From NCBI RefSeq assembly GCF_010500815.1, contig NZ_JAAAMG010000011.1, positions 1-64,000 on the forward strand: DNA of 64,000 nucleotides, read 5' to 3'. Made by a program: the position numbers and the translations under genes. This document shows, piece after piece, positions 8,433-17,082 of this stretch (position 1 is its first letter; every line of letters starts with the position of its first letter). The stretch is from Jiella pacifica. GTDB taxonomy: Bacteria > Pseudomonadota > Alphaproteobacteria > Rhizobiales > Rhizobiaceae. Below the pieces are notes generated by a model. That model was not told where the DNA came from. It worked only from the letters and a program-made list of their open reading frames with translations, and did no database searches.

Positions 8433-9251
8433 TCAGCCTCTGATCTCGTCGGTCCAGACCTCGAATCCTGTCAGCGTGTTCTCGCCGAAGGTATGGGTCA
8501 GCGGGACGTCGGCGGCGTCGCGTCCTTGGGCGATCAGGATACGGCCGATTCGCGGCTCGTTGTTGCGCGGATCGAAGGTCCACCAGCGCCCGCCGAGATA
8601 GACCTCCATCCAGGCGGCGAAATCCATTGCCCCGAACGGCGGCGTCTGGCCGATGTCGCTGATGTATCCCGTGCAATAGCGGGTCGGGATGTTCATCGCC
8701 CGGCAGAAGGCGACGGCGAGATGGGTGAAGTCGCGGCAGACGCCGCGGCCTTCCGAATAGGCCTCGGCGGCGGTCTTGGTCGGGCGCGAATGTTCGTAGC
8801 CGAAGGTGATGTGGTTGTGGACGAAGTCGCAGATCGCCTGAACCCGCGCCCATCCCTCCGGCGTCTGGCCGAACAGCCGCCAGGCCTCGTTCGACAGGAG
8901 ATCGCTCTCGCAGTAGCGGCTCGGCAAGAGGAACAGGATGGTCTCCGCCGGCAGGTCCTCGACCCGGTGCTGCATGGCGCCGAAACCCTGCTCGTCGACG
9001 AGGCCACTGTCCTGGATCACCGTGTCGGTGCCCATGACGAAGGTGCCGGCCGGGGCGACGAGGCGGTTGCACCAGTTGCCGAAGCTGTCGCGATAGCTCT
9101 CGATCGGCACGTGCGGGCTGGCCTGCAGATGATCCGGCCGCTCCAGCTGTCCGACCCTTGAATAGTGGACGTTGAGGATGACGATCATCGGCGTCGGCGC
9201 GGGGAATTCGTAAGTCAGCCGGCAACCCAGGTGAATGCGCATCTCGGCCAT
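8433..9251 (-). CDS. Transglutaminase-like family protein
   Basis: The 272-residue protein has the transglutaminase-like core: a short N-terminal beta domain (RIHLGCRLTYEF), a helical part ending in the catalytic Cys motif GRGVCRDFTHLAV (C172), and the WWTFDPRNN strand with the expected Asp (D227). At the position where classical members have HAW, this protein reads DFAAWMEVYL, so the catalytic His seems to be Ala (A212). Conserved RIGRILIAQGRDAADVPL follows. These proteins are usually peptidases or amidases. It is located between DAHP synthase and a GGCT-like gene with roughly 200-base gaps on both sides. Confidence 0.82.
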   Translation of the reverse strand: MAEMRIHLGCRLTYEFPAPTPMIVILNVHYSRVGQLERPDHLQASPHVPIESYRDSFGNWCNRLVAPAGTFVMGTDTVIQDSGLVDEQGFGAMQHRVEDLPAETILFLLPSRYCESDLLSNEAWRLFGQTPEGWARVQAICDFVHNHITFGYEHSRPTKTAAEAYSEGRGVCRDFTHLAVAFCRAMNIPTRYCTGYISDIGQTPPFGAMDFAAWMEVYLGGRWWTFDPRNNEPRIGRILIAQGRDAADVPLTHTFGENTLTGFEVWTDEIRG

Positions 9252-9462
9252 GCTTTCTCGGGTCGTCGACCCGTATCGAGGGCAGCCGCCCGGCTTGCCA
9301 TCGCGGCCGGTGGCGGCCGTCCTGGGGCAATGCCGCGCGAAAGCGTATCACCCACCATGACAGAACGAAGTGCGAATGACGATAGAGCCTTCGTCACAAG
9401 CCTTGGTGGCCGACGAGACATCCCCAAGCGCCGGAACGAGGCGCAGACGCCGCGGCCAGCCC

Positions 9463-10104
9463 TCAGGGCGCGAAGGTCCGGACCCCGCGTCCTGCCACCA
9501 GGCGGTCGAACAGTTCGGCCTCGCCTCCTTCCAGCGCCACCGGCCGCGGATAGAGCGGCGCGGCGCGGTCGGCGAGGAGCCGGGTTTCGAAGCCGTGGGT
9601 TTCCTCGACGAAGCGGCTCAGCCCGCCGTCGCCATAGAGCATCCGAAATCCCTGCATCACCGCGTCGAGATAGCTCTGCAGGATCGCCGACTGCCGGTCC
9701 TCGGCCGTCGCGGTCCCCGCATCCGCCTCGTAGATATAGACCGGAATCCCCGTCAGCGGTGGATTCTCGATCGTCAGGCGGGACGGATCGACGATCCGCC
9801 TGGCATAGCCGGCCTCGCGCTCGTCGACGGCCGGCAGGTGTTCGGCGAGATCGTAGACGACGACGCCGTGGACGCCGGCGCCGTCGTCGGGTTTCACCGA
9901 CAGAAGCGACATCTCCTCGTTCGCCCCCCGCGGCAGCCAGAACCGGCGCCAGCCCGCCGCCTCGGCCCGCCGAATGCCGAGAAACTTGGTGCGCAGCGTC
10001 CGCGGATTGACCAGCGAGCCGTAGCCGAAATAGGCGACGACGCGATTCTGGGCCGCGAGATCGGCGAGCTCTGGGTGGTCCTCGTGGAAGACGTCGTTCT
10101 GCAT
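9463..10104 (-). CDS. Gamma-glutamylcyclotransferase-like protein
   Basis: The 213-residue protein opens with VAYFGYGSLVN, the Y-G-S substrate loop of the GGCT/AIG2 fold, and contains a dispersed beta-barrel with VHGVVVYDL and an acidic DEREAGY segment whose Glu is the probable catalytic acid. Members release 5-oxoproline from gamma-glutamyl peptides or glutathione. The ATG at 10104 lies 7 bases after GAGG. The longer frame to 10440 runs antisense through the neighbouring hydrolase gene and was rejected. Confidence 0.8.
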   Translation of the reverse strand: MQNDVFHEDHPELADLAAQNRVVAYFGYGSLVNPRTLRTKFLGIRRAEAAGWRRFWLPRGANEEMSLLSVKPDDGAGVHGVVVYDLAEHLPAVDEREAGYARRIVDPSRLTIENPPLTGIPVYIYEADAGTATAEDRQSAILQSYLDAVMQGFRMLYGDGGLSRFVEETHGFETRLLADRAAPLYPRPVALEGGEAELFDRLVAGRGVRTFAP

Positions 10105-10330
10105 GTCCGGCCTCACTCGATGCTGCCGCAGCGCCTTTCCTCGAGAGGGTGGCTGCGGCGAAGATCGGACGCGTCCTAGCAAAGCCGCGCGATCGAGGCG
10201 AGCTTGCCGATGCCTCGGCATCCTGCGATCCGCTGCCGCGTCCCGGTCCGCCGGCTGTCCACCGCCCTCGCGCCTCGTCGCGGAGATGGCGTCATGTTGA
10301 CTCGCACGTAAGCGTCGCCACCTTGCCGCC

Positions 10331-11245
10331 ATGGCGGACTTCTCCCCTCTTCCGAACAAGGCTGCTTCCGACGCCTTCTTCCCGGTCAGCCGGCGCGAAC
10401 TGACGGTCGAGGCCGGCGACGGCGTCACCCTTCCCGCCACCCTGTTCCAGGGCGAGGGCCGGGGCCCGGCCGTCCTTGTCTCCGCGGCGGCCGCGGTCGA
10501 GCGGCGCTTCTACCGTGCCTTTGCGACCCATCTCGTCGAACAGGGCGCCAGGGCGGTGCTCACCTACGACTATCGCGGCGTCGGCGAGGCGGCCAAGGCT
10601 TCGAAGGCCCGGACGTTCCGCATGAAGGACTGGGGCGTGATCGACCTTCCGGCCGCCCTCGGCCGGCTCGAAGCCGAGGCCGGGAAAGGCCCGGTCGTCG
10701 GCATCGGCCATTCCTTCGGCGGCGTCGCCCTCGGCCTGTCCGGCGCCTCGGCCCGGTTTACGCGCTATTGCCTCGTCGCCGCGATGAACGGCTATTTCCG
10801 CCGGACGGCAGAGCCGCTCAGCGTCTTTGCCCGGATGAACTTCGCCGGCGTCCCTGCCACCCGCCTGTTCGGACACGTTCCGGCGAGCGTCGGCCTCGGC
10901 ACGGCCCTGACCGGTTCGATCTTCCGGGATTGGGCGCGCTGGTGCCGCAGGCCGGACTTCCTGTTCTCCGATCCCGAGGTTCCCGAGGCGGAACGGTTTT
11001 CCGACGTTCGCATCCCGCTGATGTCGATCGCCTTGACCGACGACCGCTGGGGGACCCGCGAGGCCGTGGCGAAGATGCTGGAGCGCTTCTCCAACGCCGA
11101 GATCGCCGAGGTCTGGCTTTCGCCCGAAGAGGCCGGCCGGCCGATCGGCCACATGGGCTATTTTCGCCGCGAGGTGCGCAGGACGTTGTGGCCCGTCGCC
11201 ACGAAGTACCTGCTCGAAGCGGAGACACCGAGCGCCGGTCCCTGA
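10331..11245 (+). CDS. Alpha/beta hydrolase (COG4757-like)
   Basis: A 304-residue serine hydrolase of the alpha/beta fold. The nucleophile elbow is GIGHSFGG (about 121-128), preceded by TYDYRGVGEA, which is typical of the S33/COG4757 group. The late acid is in ALTDDRWGT and the His in IGHMGYFRRE near the C-terminus, so the triad is complete. The substrate is unknown. No ribosome site stands out before the ATG. It is convergent with the DMT transporter gene, 73 bases apart. Confidence 0.83.
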   Translation: MADFSPLPNKAASDAFFPVSRRELTVEAGDGVTLPATLFQGEGRGPAVLVSAAAAVERRFYRAFATHLVEQGARAVLTYDYRGVGEAAKASKARTFRMKDWGVIDLPAALGRLEAEAGKGPVVGIGHSFGGVALGLSGASARFTRYCLVAAMNGYFRRTAEPLSVFARMNFAGVPATRLFGHVPASVGLGTALTGSIFRDWARWCRRPDFLFSDPEVPEAERFSDVRIPLMSIALTDDRWGTREAVAKMLERFSNAEIAEVWLSPEEAGRPIGHMGYFRREVRRTLWPVATKYLLEAETPSAGP

Positions 11246-11318
11246 GAGGGCCCAAGTCGGCGAAGCCGGCCGATCGCAGCGCTCGCACCGCCGCGAAGGT
11301 CGCCGTCAAGGTCGATCA

Positions 11319-12311
11319 TCATAGCGTCGCCCCGCTGCCACGACCTGTCCCTGTCCGCGCCGCCGGGCGCCAGACCGCCACCGCGCCGGAGACGGCGATC
11401 AGGACGATGCCTGCCGATCCGGCGAGATCTGGCCACGTGCCGAAGAACGATGCGCTCCAGGCCGCGGCGAAGGCGAGATAGGCGTTGTCGAAGACGCCGA
11501 CCACCGGCGTCGGCGCGATCTGATAGGCCCTCGCGACGGCGGTGGCGATCACCACCATGAAGAGCCCCAGAAGGACGATCATCCCCCATTCCGCCATGCC
11601 GAGGGGCAGCCACACGGCGGTGAGAAAAGACGGGCTGCCATGCGCGGCGGCCGCAGGCCCGAAAACGGCTAGGACGGCCAGAGCCGCGGCGGCGGTCAGC
11701 ACCAGGACGAGGTGCAGGTTCAGTGCCATCGCGAAGGCCTCCTCGGCGGCGCAGCGGCTGCGGGTGACGATGGCCGCGAGCGCGTAGCAGGCGGCGGAGA
11801 CGAAGGGCAGAAGCGCCGTCGGCGAAAGATCGGCGACGTCCGGCCGAAGCATGAGGAGGATGCCGACGAAGCCCAGCCCCACCGCCAACCAGCCACGGCG
11901 CCCGAACGGATCGTCCAGGAACCAGGCCGAAAACAGCGCCATCATCAACGGCGCAGTGTAGAGCGCCGCCGCCGCCGTCGGCAGGGGCGTGTCCGCCAGG
12001 GCGACGTAGCAGCAGCCCCACATGGAAGCCAGCAGCAGGCTGCGAAGCGTTACCCACCCCAGCCGTCTCGGCCTGAAGCGGCTCCCCCCGACGAAGGGCA
12101 GGAGGGCCGCAAGCGCCAGGGCTGCAACGACGGAGCGCAGAAGGATCAGTTGCGCCAGCGCCAGTCGGTCGCTCCACAGCTTCACCAGCGCGTCCGACAA
12201 GGACAGCAGCATCACCGCGCCGAGGATCGCCGCGATGCCGGCAATGGTTGCCTGGCGGCCGGAGGAAGCGAAGACGGGGGGCTTGGCGCCACTGGAGAAC
12301 ATGGGTGCCAT
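11319..12311 (-). CDS. DMT superfamily (EamA) transporter
   Basis: The 330-residue protein consists of about ten hydrophobic helices arranged as two EamA repeats of five. The first includes ILGAVMLLSLSDALVKLW and the PLMMALFSAWFLDD...LGFVGILLMLRP end; the second ends AGIVLIAVSGAVAVW. These drug/metabolite exporters export amino acids, nucleobases or metabolites; the substrate cannot be predicted. It is divergent from a LysR regulator with about 66 bases between the starts, which suggests that this regulator controls it. Confidence 0.87.
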   Translation of the reverse strand: MAPMFSSGAKPPVFASSGRQATIAGIAAILGAVMLLSLSDALVKLWSDRLALAQLILLRSVVAALALAALLPFVGGSRFRPRRLGWVTLRSLLLASMWGCCYVALADTPLPTAAAALYTAPLMMALFSAWFLDDPFGRRGWLAVGLGFVGILLMLRPDVADLSPTALLPFVSAACYALAAIVTRSRCAAEEAFAMALNLHLVLVLTAAAALAVLAVFGPAAAAHGSPSFLTAVWLPLGMAEWGMIVLLGLFMVVIATAVARAYQIAPTPVVGVFDNAYLAFAAAWSASFFGTWPDLAGSAGIVLIAVSGAVAVWRPAARTGTGRGSGATL

Positions 12312-12377
12312 TCATCATCGCATCGATCCATGGCACAAACGGCTTCTCGTCGATTTTGCATGACCGGAGGTTATGGA

Positions 12378-13277
12378 TTGTCCCACCGTCCGCTGCCGCC
12401 CCTCGCCACCCTTCGCCCCTTCGAGGCGGCGGCGCGGCACGAGAGCTTCACGCTGGCCGCAGGCGAACTCGGCCTCACCCAGGCGGCCGTCAGCAAGCAG
12501 ATCCGCCTCCTCGAGGCCGATCTCGGCACCAGACTGTTCGAGCGGCGCAACCGCGGCGTCTTCCTCACCGAGGCCGGTCGGCGCTTCGGCCGCACGGTCT
12601 CGTCGGCCTTCGGCGACGTGGCGGCCGATGCTGCCCGTCTGCGCGGCACTTCCCGCGCCGGCGAGGTCGTCCTGTTCTGCCAGCTTTGCGAGGCCTTCTA
12701 CTGGCTGATGCCGCGGCTCTCGGGGTTTCATGCCCGCCATCCGGACATCGCCTTGCGGCTTCAGTCCTCGGTCCGGCCGCTGACGGAGACCTCCGAGCCC
12801 TTCGACGTGGCGATCCAGACGACGGGCCGGGCCGCCGGCGCCCATCCCCTCGCCTTCGCCGCGCGCGACACCGTGTTCCCCGTCTGCGCGCCGAATCTTC
12901 TCGGCGAGGCGACCCCGCCGCTGCCCCTGGCCGCGCTCGGCCGCTATCCGCTCCTCTCGCACCGGGTGGTGCCGCAGGACTGGCTCGACTGGGAGGACTT
13001 CTTCGCCCTCGCGGGCTCGCCGCGCCCATCGGCGGCGGGGATGAGGACCTTCGACAGCTATCCGATCGTCCTCCAGGCGGCGCTGGGCGGACATGGCGTC
13101 GCTCTCGGCTGGGCCCGCACCGTCGAGCAACTTCTCGAAAGCGGCGCGCTCATCCGGCCGTGCCGGGAAGCCGTCGAGCGGCCACAGGAACTCGGTGTCT
13201 ATCTCGATCCCGCCTCTTCGAAACGGCCGGAAACACGCGCGCTCGTCGACTGGCTGCACGACCGGCTCGGTGATTGA
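12378..13277 (+). CDS. LysR-family transcriptional regulator (GcvA-like)
   Basis: The N-terminal winged helix reads LPPLATLRPFEAAARHESFTLAAGELGLTQAAVSKQIRLLE, the standard LysR HTH with linker helix, and is followed by a LysR substrate-binding domain with a PLLSHR...W segment like GcvA-type regulators. The start is chosen as TTG 12378 because GGAGG (12366-12370) sits exactly 7 bases upstream; an ATG at 12360 lies before that site and would add six residues. It is divergent from the DMT exporter, so that gene and itself are its likely targets. Confidence 0.88.
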   Translation: MSHRPLPPLATLRPFEAAARHESFTLAAGELGLTQAAVSKQIRLLEADLGTRLFERRNRGVFLTEAGRRFGRTVSSAFGDVAADAARLRGTSRAGEVVLFCQLCEAFYWLMPRLSGFHARHPDIALRLQSSVRPLTETSEPFDVAIQTTGRAAGAHPLAFAARDTVFPVCAPNLLGEATPPLPLAALGRYPLLSHRVVPQDWLDWEDFFALAGSPRPSAAGMRTFDSYPIVLQAALGGHGVALGWARTVEQLLESGALIRPCREAVERPQELGVYLDPASSKRPETRALVDWLHDRLGD

Positions 13278-13690
13278 GCCACGGTCGGCGACAATCGACG
13301 GCCGATCGGACAAATTTGCATCATCTGCCGCAATTATGCCGCCTCCGCCGGGTTACTCTTCTTGACAGTTGCTGGAGGGGTTCAGCCAACGCACCGGAAT
13401 CGATCGCCGAATAGCGGTCGGCAGCGGAACGTCCGCCTTCGCATGCTGCAGCTTCGGGCGCATTTTCGGGCCACCGCAGGGCGGGCCGGAATTGGCGGAT
13501 GTCACCGCGGCATCCTTCCGAAGGAGCCGCGTCGACGAAACGTGGTGAAGGAAATATCAGCGGGCGAAACGAATTGGTTACCACGTTTCGCCGATGATGA
13601 ATGAACGACTGGCGGGCCGGTTCTAGAGACCGGCTCCGGGCAAAGGGGTCCCTCGCCGGTCGTCGTCACGAAACGGAATGGGGGAAGCGG
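13278..13690. other. Intergenic region with long-spaced inverted repeat
   Basis: No coding signal was found. The region has an 11-base inverted repeat, CGAAACGTGGT at 13536-13546 and its complement at 13580-13590, separated by 33 bases and located 100-155 bases before the DUF2778 gene. A TTGACA hexamer is at about 13362-13367 but no convincing -10 follows at the right spacing. A regulatory role is inferred only from the symmetry. Confidence 0.4.
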
Positions 13691-15250
13691 TTGACCGCGG
13701 AACGCTTTGAGGGGACGCGCCCGAGTGGGCTCGTGCGCATGTCGCGCAACGCCCGACGCCGTGCTTTTTGGGTCGGCGCGGTGGCGATGTCGGTGACGCT
13801 GGGCGTTGCGGTCGTGGAAGCGCCGCAACTCGCCTCGTCCGATTCCGGCGACGGGTCTTCGCGGGGCGGCGTCGCCGCTGCCCGGCCTGCGCCGATGCCG
13901 CTGGCGGCCGAAGGCAACGCTCACCCTGTCCCGCTCGCCGCGGGGCTGCGCTCGCATGTGGCCGAAGAGGACCGCACCTCCCGCCTCTTTTCCCGAACGC
14001 TCGTCGCCACGACCGCCGTCGGCTGGCGCGCCGGCCACGAGCCGGCAGAGCGCGGCGGGCGAGTTTTTCACCCGTCTGAGCAGGTCGCCCAGCGTGACGG
14101 CGCGGATGCTTCCCGCAGCGCCGCGGGCGCGTTCGCCGTCGCGGCCCTGACCGTGCCCCGTCCCGAAGCATCGAAGACGATCTTCCGCTCGATCCCGGAG
14201 AGCCTCGAAACCGAGGTGGCGGCCGAAGCCCAACCGGCGAAGCCTGCGGCACGCCCGGCCGCCAAGGCGGCGGAGGGTTCGAGCCACGACGCCCTCGCCC
14301 GGCTCGCATCCTTCGATCCGAACCCCGCCGCGCGGCAAGGTCTCGAAGACACGGCGCTCGCCGCCTACCAGTCCGCCGACGTTCCCCGTCCATCCCTGCG
14401 CCCCGAAGTCGAAGCCGCCGCCGCCGTCGAAGCGAATGCCGAGGCAACGCTGGACGAGCCCGTCCGGGAGGCCATCGCCGCCGCCATCCCCTTGCCGGCG
14501 GCCCGCCCCGAGACGGCGGCCGGGCAGGAAGTGCGGGTCGCGAGCCTCGAGCCGACCGATGGCCCCGGCCCGCTCGGCACGGTCACCGAAGAAATGACGG
14601 CGCTCGCCGTCCCGCTGCCGGAGCGGCGCCCCGCCTATCAGCCGCCGGTCGTCGCGACGCCGCAGAGGCAGCCCGAGCCGGTCCAGCAGCCCGCCCAGCG
14701 GGCGGCCCCGCAGCGCGCCCCGGCCGTCGCCAGCACCCGGCCGACGTCGCCGGGCGACCGCGACGGCAGTGGCATCGGCGGCTTCTTCGAAAAGCTCTTC
14801 AAGGGCGGCGGCTCGGCCAAGCTTCCCCCCGCCCATCTCGGCGTCGCCGTCTACGACATCTCCGCCCAGACGGTCTATCTGCCCGGCGACGGCAAGCTGG
14901 AGGCCCATTCCGGCCTCGGCCACATGCAGGACAACCCGCGCTACGTCGCCCAGAAGATGCGCGGGCCGACACCGCCCAACGTCTATAACCTGCGGATGCG
15001 CGAGGCGCTGTTCCACGGCGTCGAGGCCATCCGCCTCCTGCCGGCGGACGGGCGCAAGAAATACAACCGCGACGGTCTCCTCGCCCACTCCTACATGTAT
15101 GTCGGCGGCGGCGATCGCTCCCAGTCGAACGGCTGCGTCGTGTTCAAGAACTACGACCGCTTCCTGGCAGCCTTCAAGCGCGGTCACGTCAAGAAGATGA
15201 TCGTCGTGCCGAGCCTCGACGAACTGCCGACCTATATGGCGGCCCTGTAG
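13691..15250 (+). CDS. DUF2778 (Tlde1-type) periplasmic cell-wall protein with long linker
   Basis: The protein has a short basic cytoplasmic head, one membrane helix (FWVGAVAMSVTLGVAVV), a linker of roughly 330 residues rich in Ala, Pro, Arg and Glu, and a C-terminal DUF2778 domain of about 140 residues. In that domain GLGHMQDNP, the HSYMYVGG strand and SNGCVVF give the His and Ser-x-Gly-Cys pair of L,D-transpeptidase-like enzymes, as in the T6SS effector Tlde1. Anchored chromosomal members probably act on the cell's own peptidoglycan. The start is uncertain: TTG 13691 follows GGGGAAG, while ATG 13739 is the first ATG before the helix and lacks a site. No secretion-system or immunity gene is adjacent, which argues against a toxin role. 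Confidence 0.78.
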   Translation: MTAERFEGTRPSGLVRMSRNARRRAFWVGAVAMSVTLGVAVVEAPQLASSDSGDGSSRGGVAAARPAPMPLAAEGNAHPVPLAAGLRSHVAEEDRTSRLFSRTLVATTAVGWRAGHEPAERGGRVFHPSEQVAQRDGADASRSAAGAFAVAALTVPRPEASKTIFRSIPESLETEVAAEAQPAKPAARPAAKAAEGSSHDALARLASFDPNPAARQGLEDTALAAYQSADVPRPSLRPEVEAAAAVEANAEATLDEPVREAIAAAIPLPAARPETAAGQEVRVASLEPTDGPGPLGTVTEEMTALAVPLPERRPAYQPPVVATPQRQPEPVQQPAQRAAPQRAPAVASTRPTSPGDRDGSGIGGFFEKLFKGGGSAKLPPAHLGVAVYDISAQTVYLPGDGKLEAHSGLGHMQDNPRYVAQKMRGPTPPNVYNLRMREALFHGVEAIRLLPADGRKKYNRDGLLAHSYMYVGGGDRSQSNGCVVFKNYDRFLAAFKRGHVKKMIVVPSLDELPTYMAAL

Positions 15251-15564
15251 AGAGAAGGCCTCCGATCCCGCCAACTTTCAGGCGGTCGGCGAGGCACCTC
15301 CAGCTGTGGCCAGACGCAGCTGCCATTGACCCGAACTATCCGCCTTCAAGCAGCGGAACGGCAACGCCCTCGGCGTTGCCGCCGACAGGATTGAATCGGC
15401 CAGGCAGATTCGCAAACGACGCCTGCTGCGCCCACAGAGCATGATCCCGAAAAACGGGAACCGGTTTTCTAAAAAAGATCATGCGCAAACAGAAAGATAG
15501 AGCGCGATGATGAGCAGAGCTCATCTGATCCCGCTCTGACGCGGTGGGCCGAACGGCAATCCGT
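15251..15564. other. Convergent intergenic region holding the palindromic repeat
   Basis: This is the 314-base gap between the convergent DUF2778 and gor genes. Its right third is the interspersed repeat. The left part (15251-15438) shows no coding pattern and no canonical terminator with a T-run. Confidence 0.5.
15439..15538. repeat. Rhizobial-type palindromic intergenic repeat
   Basis: The segment runs from GCATGATCCCGAAAAACGGG through GAACCGGTTTTC, GATCATGCGCAAACA and GATAGAGCGCGATGA to a small palindrome GATGAGCAGAGCTCATC. This is the familiar short interspersed palindromic element found in very many copies between genes of Hyphomicrobiales genomes. It folds into consecutive hairpins (for example ATCCCG...CGGGAA). 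It is located just downstream of the gor stop codon, in the gap between convergent DUF2778 and gor genes, where it may serve as a transcript end or stability element. Confidence 0.75.
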
Positions 15565-16953
15565 TCAGACCCTTTCGCCGCCCTTCACCCGATAGCTCGG
15601 CGTGTACATCGTGACGAGCTCCTCGGCCGCGGTCGGGTGGACGGCCATGGTCGCGTCGAAGGCGTCCTTGGTCAGTCCCGCCTTGACGGTGACGGCGAGG
15701 ATCTGGGCGAGTTCGCCGGCATCGTGGCCGAGGACGTGGGCGCCGAGAACGCGGCGGCTCTTGGCGTCGACGACGAGCTTCATCAGCATCCGCCCATCGC
15801 GGCCCGAAAGCGTGTTCTTCATCGGCCGGAAGGCGGCGCGGTAGATCTCGATCTCGTCGAAGCGCTCCGCTGCGACGCATTCGGTCAGACCGACGACGCC
15901 GAGTTCCGGCTGCGAGAACACCGCCGTCGCGATGGTGTCGTAGTCGGGCTTGGTCGGCCTGTCGTGATAGATGGTCTCGATCAGGCACATCGCCTCGTGG
16001 ATCGCCACCGGCGTCAGCTGCACGCGATGAGTGACGTCGCCGATAGCGTAGATGTTTTCCGCGCTGGTGCGGGAATAGTCGTCGACCTTGATCGCGCCAC
16101 GCGCGTCGAGCGCGACGCCGGCCGCCTCACAGCCGAGGTTTTCGGTGTTGGCCGTCCGGCCGATCGCCAGCATCACCTGGTCGACGACGAAGACCTCGCC
16201 GCTCTTGGCGGTCGCCGCCAGCGTCCCGTCGCCGCGCATGTCGACGCGCTCGAAGGTGTCGCAGCAGTGGACGCGCAGGCCCTTCTTGTCCATCGCCTGA
16301 TGCAGCTCGTGGCGCAGGTCGTCGTCGAAGCCCTGGAGGATTTCCTTGCCGCGATAGACCAGCGTCGTGTCGACCCCGAGGCCATGGAAGATGTTGGCGA
16401 ATTCCACCGCGATGTAGCCGCCGCCGAGGACGGCGATGCGCTTCGGCAGTTCCTTCAGATGAAAGGCTTCCTCCGAGGTGATGCAATGCTCGGCGCCCGG
16501 CATCGCCGGGTGGCGGTTGGGCCGTCCGCCGGTGGCGATGATGATCTTGTCGGCGGTGACGCGCCGGCCATCCTCGATCAGCCGGATCTCGTGCGGCCCT
16601 TCGAGCACCGCCCGATCGGCGAAGATCTCGGCACCGGCCTTGTTCACGTTGGACTGATAGATGCCTTCGAGCCGCTCGATCTCGGCGTCCTTCGCGGCGA
16701 TCAGCTTCGGCCAGTCGAAGCGGGTCTCGCCGACGGTCCAGCCGTAGCCTTGCGCATCCTCGAAGGCTTCGGCGAACTGCGAGGCGTAGACGAAGAGCTT
16801 CTTGGGCACGCAGCCGCGAATGACGCAGGTGCCGCCGAAGCGATATTCCTCGGCGATCGCCACCTTCTTGCCGAGCGACGCGGCGACGCGGGCGGCCCTG
16901 ACGCCGCCGGAGCCGCCGCCGATGACGAAGAGATCGTAGTCATATGCGCTCAT
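15565..16953 (-). CDS. gor: Glutathione-disulfide reductase
   Basis: An NADPH-dependent flavoenzyme that regenerates reduced glutathione in the cytoplasm. The 462 residues show the FAD site VIGGGSGGVRAARVA, the redox disulfide GGTCVIRGCVPKK, the nucleotide motif VLGGGYIAVEFANIF with an Arg further on (LVYRGKE) typical of NADPH use, the second FAD motif IYAIGDVTHR and the dimer-interface catalytic HPTAAEE. Length and motifs match plant/rhizobial-type Gor. The ATG has GAGG 8 bases upstream. It is the third gene of the rpiA-DUF2059-gor unit. Confidence 0.95.
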   Translation of the reverse strand: MSAYDYDLFVIGGGSGGVRAARVAASLGKKVAIAEEYRFGGTCVIRGCVPKKLFVYASQFAEAFEDAQGYGWTVGETRFDWPKLIAAKDAEIERLEGIYQSNVNKAGAEIFADRAVLEGPHEIRLIEDGRRVTADKIIIATGGRPNRHPAMPGAEHCITSEEAFHLKELPKRIAVLGGGYIAVEFANIFHGLGVDTTLVYRGKEILQGFDDDLRHELHQAMDKKGLRVHCCDTFERVDMRGDGTLAATAKSGEVFVVDQVMLAIGRTANTENLGCEAAGVALDARGAIKVDDYSRTSAENIYAIGDVTHRVQLTPVAIHEAMCLIETIYHDRPTKPDYDTIATAVFSQPELGVVGLTECVAAERFDEIEIYRAAFRPMKNTLSGRDGRMLMKLVVDAKSRRVLGAHVLGHDAGELAQILAVTVKAGLTKDAFDATMAVHPTAAEELVTMYTPSYRVKGGERV

Positions 16954-17064
16954 GGCACGCCTCGCTTGATCATCCGGCGGACATTCTTTCCGCGAAAAGC
17001 CCGCGTCCTCGGTAAATCCCGCCCCTCGAACCCGAGAGCCGGCACCGGCTATTACGATGCTCCG

Positions 17065-17082
17065 CCGCGAAACGTTTCGCGG
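17065..17082. promoter_or_regulatory. Perfect 18-bp palindrome upstream of gor
   Basis: CCGCGAAACGTTTCGCGG is a perfect palindrome located 112 bases before the gor start codon, in the 283-base gap after DUF2059. Perfect symmetry of this length suggests a dimeric repressor operator or a short hairpin. The related core AAACGTTTCG also occurs near 17864-17873, before the DUF2059 gene. No regulator can be named. Confidence 0.4.

Noticed and set aside
11712-12377. Upstream extension of the LysR frame into the DMT transporter gene
   Set aside because: The extension is antisense to the transporter and lacks similarity; the HTH begins right after the TTG at 12378.
13691-15250. DUF2778 gene as a type VI secretion toxin with immunity gene
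   Set aside because: There are no secretion genes, PAAR/VgrG genes or candidate immunity gene next to it, and the protein is membrane-anchored with a long linker.
13502-15274. A 590-codon minus-strand frame over the DUF2778 gene
   Set aside because: Low-complexity Arg/Gly/Ala-rich translation, no domain, and it covers a gene with a recognisable C-terminal domain on the other strand.
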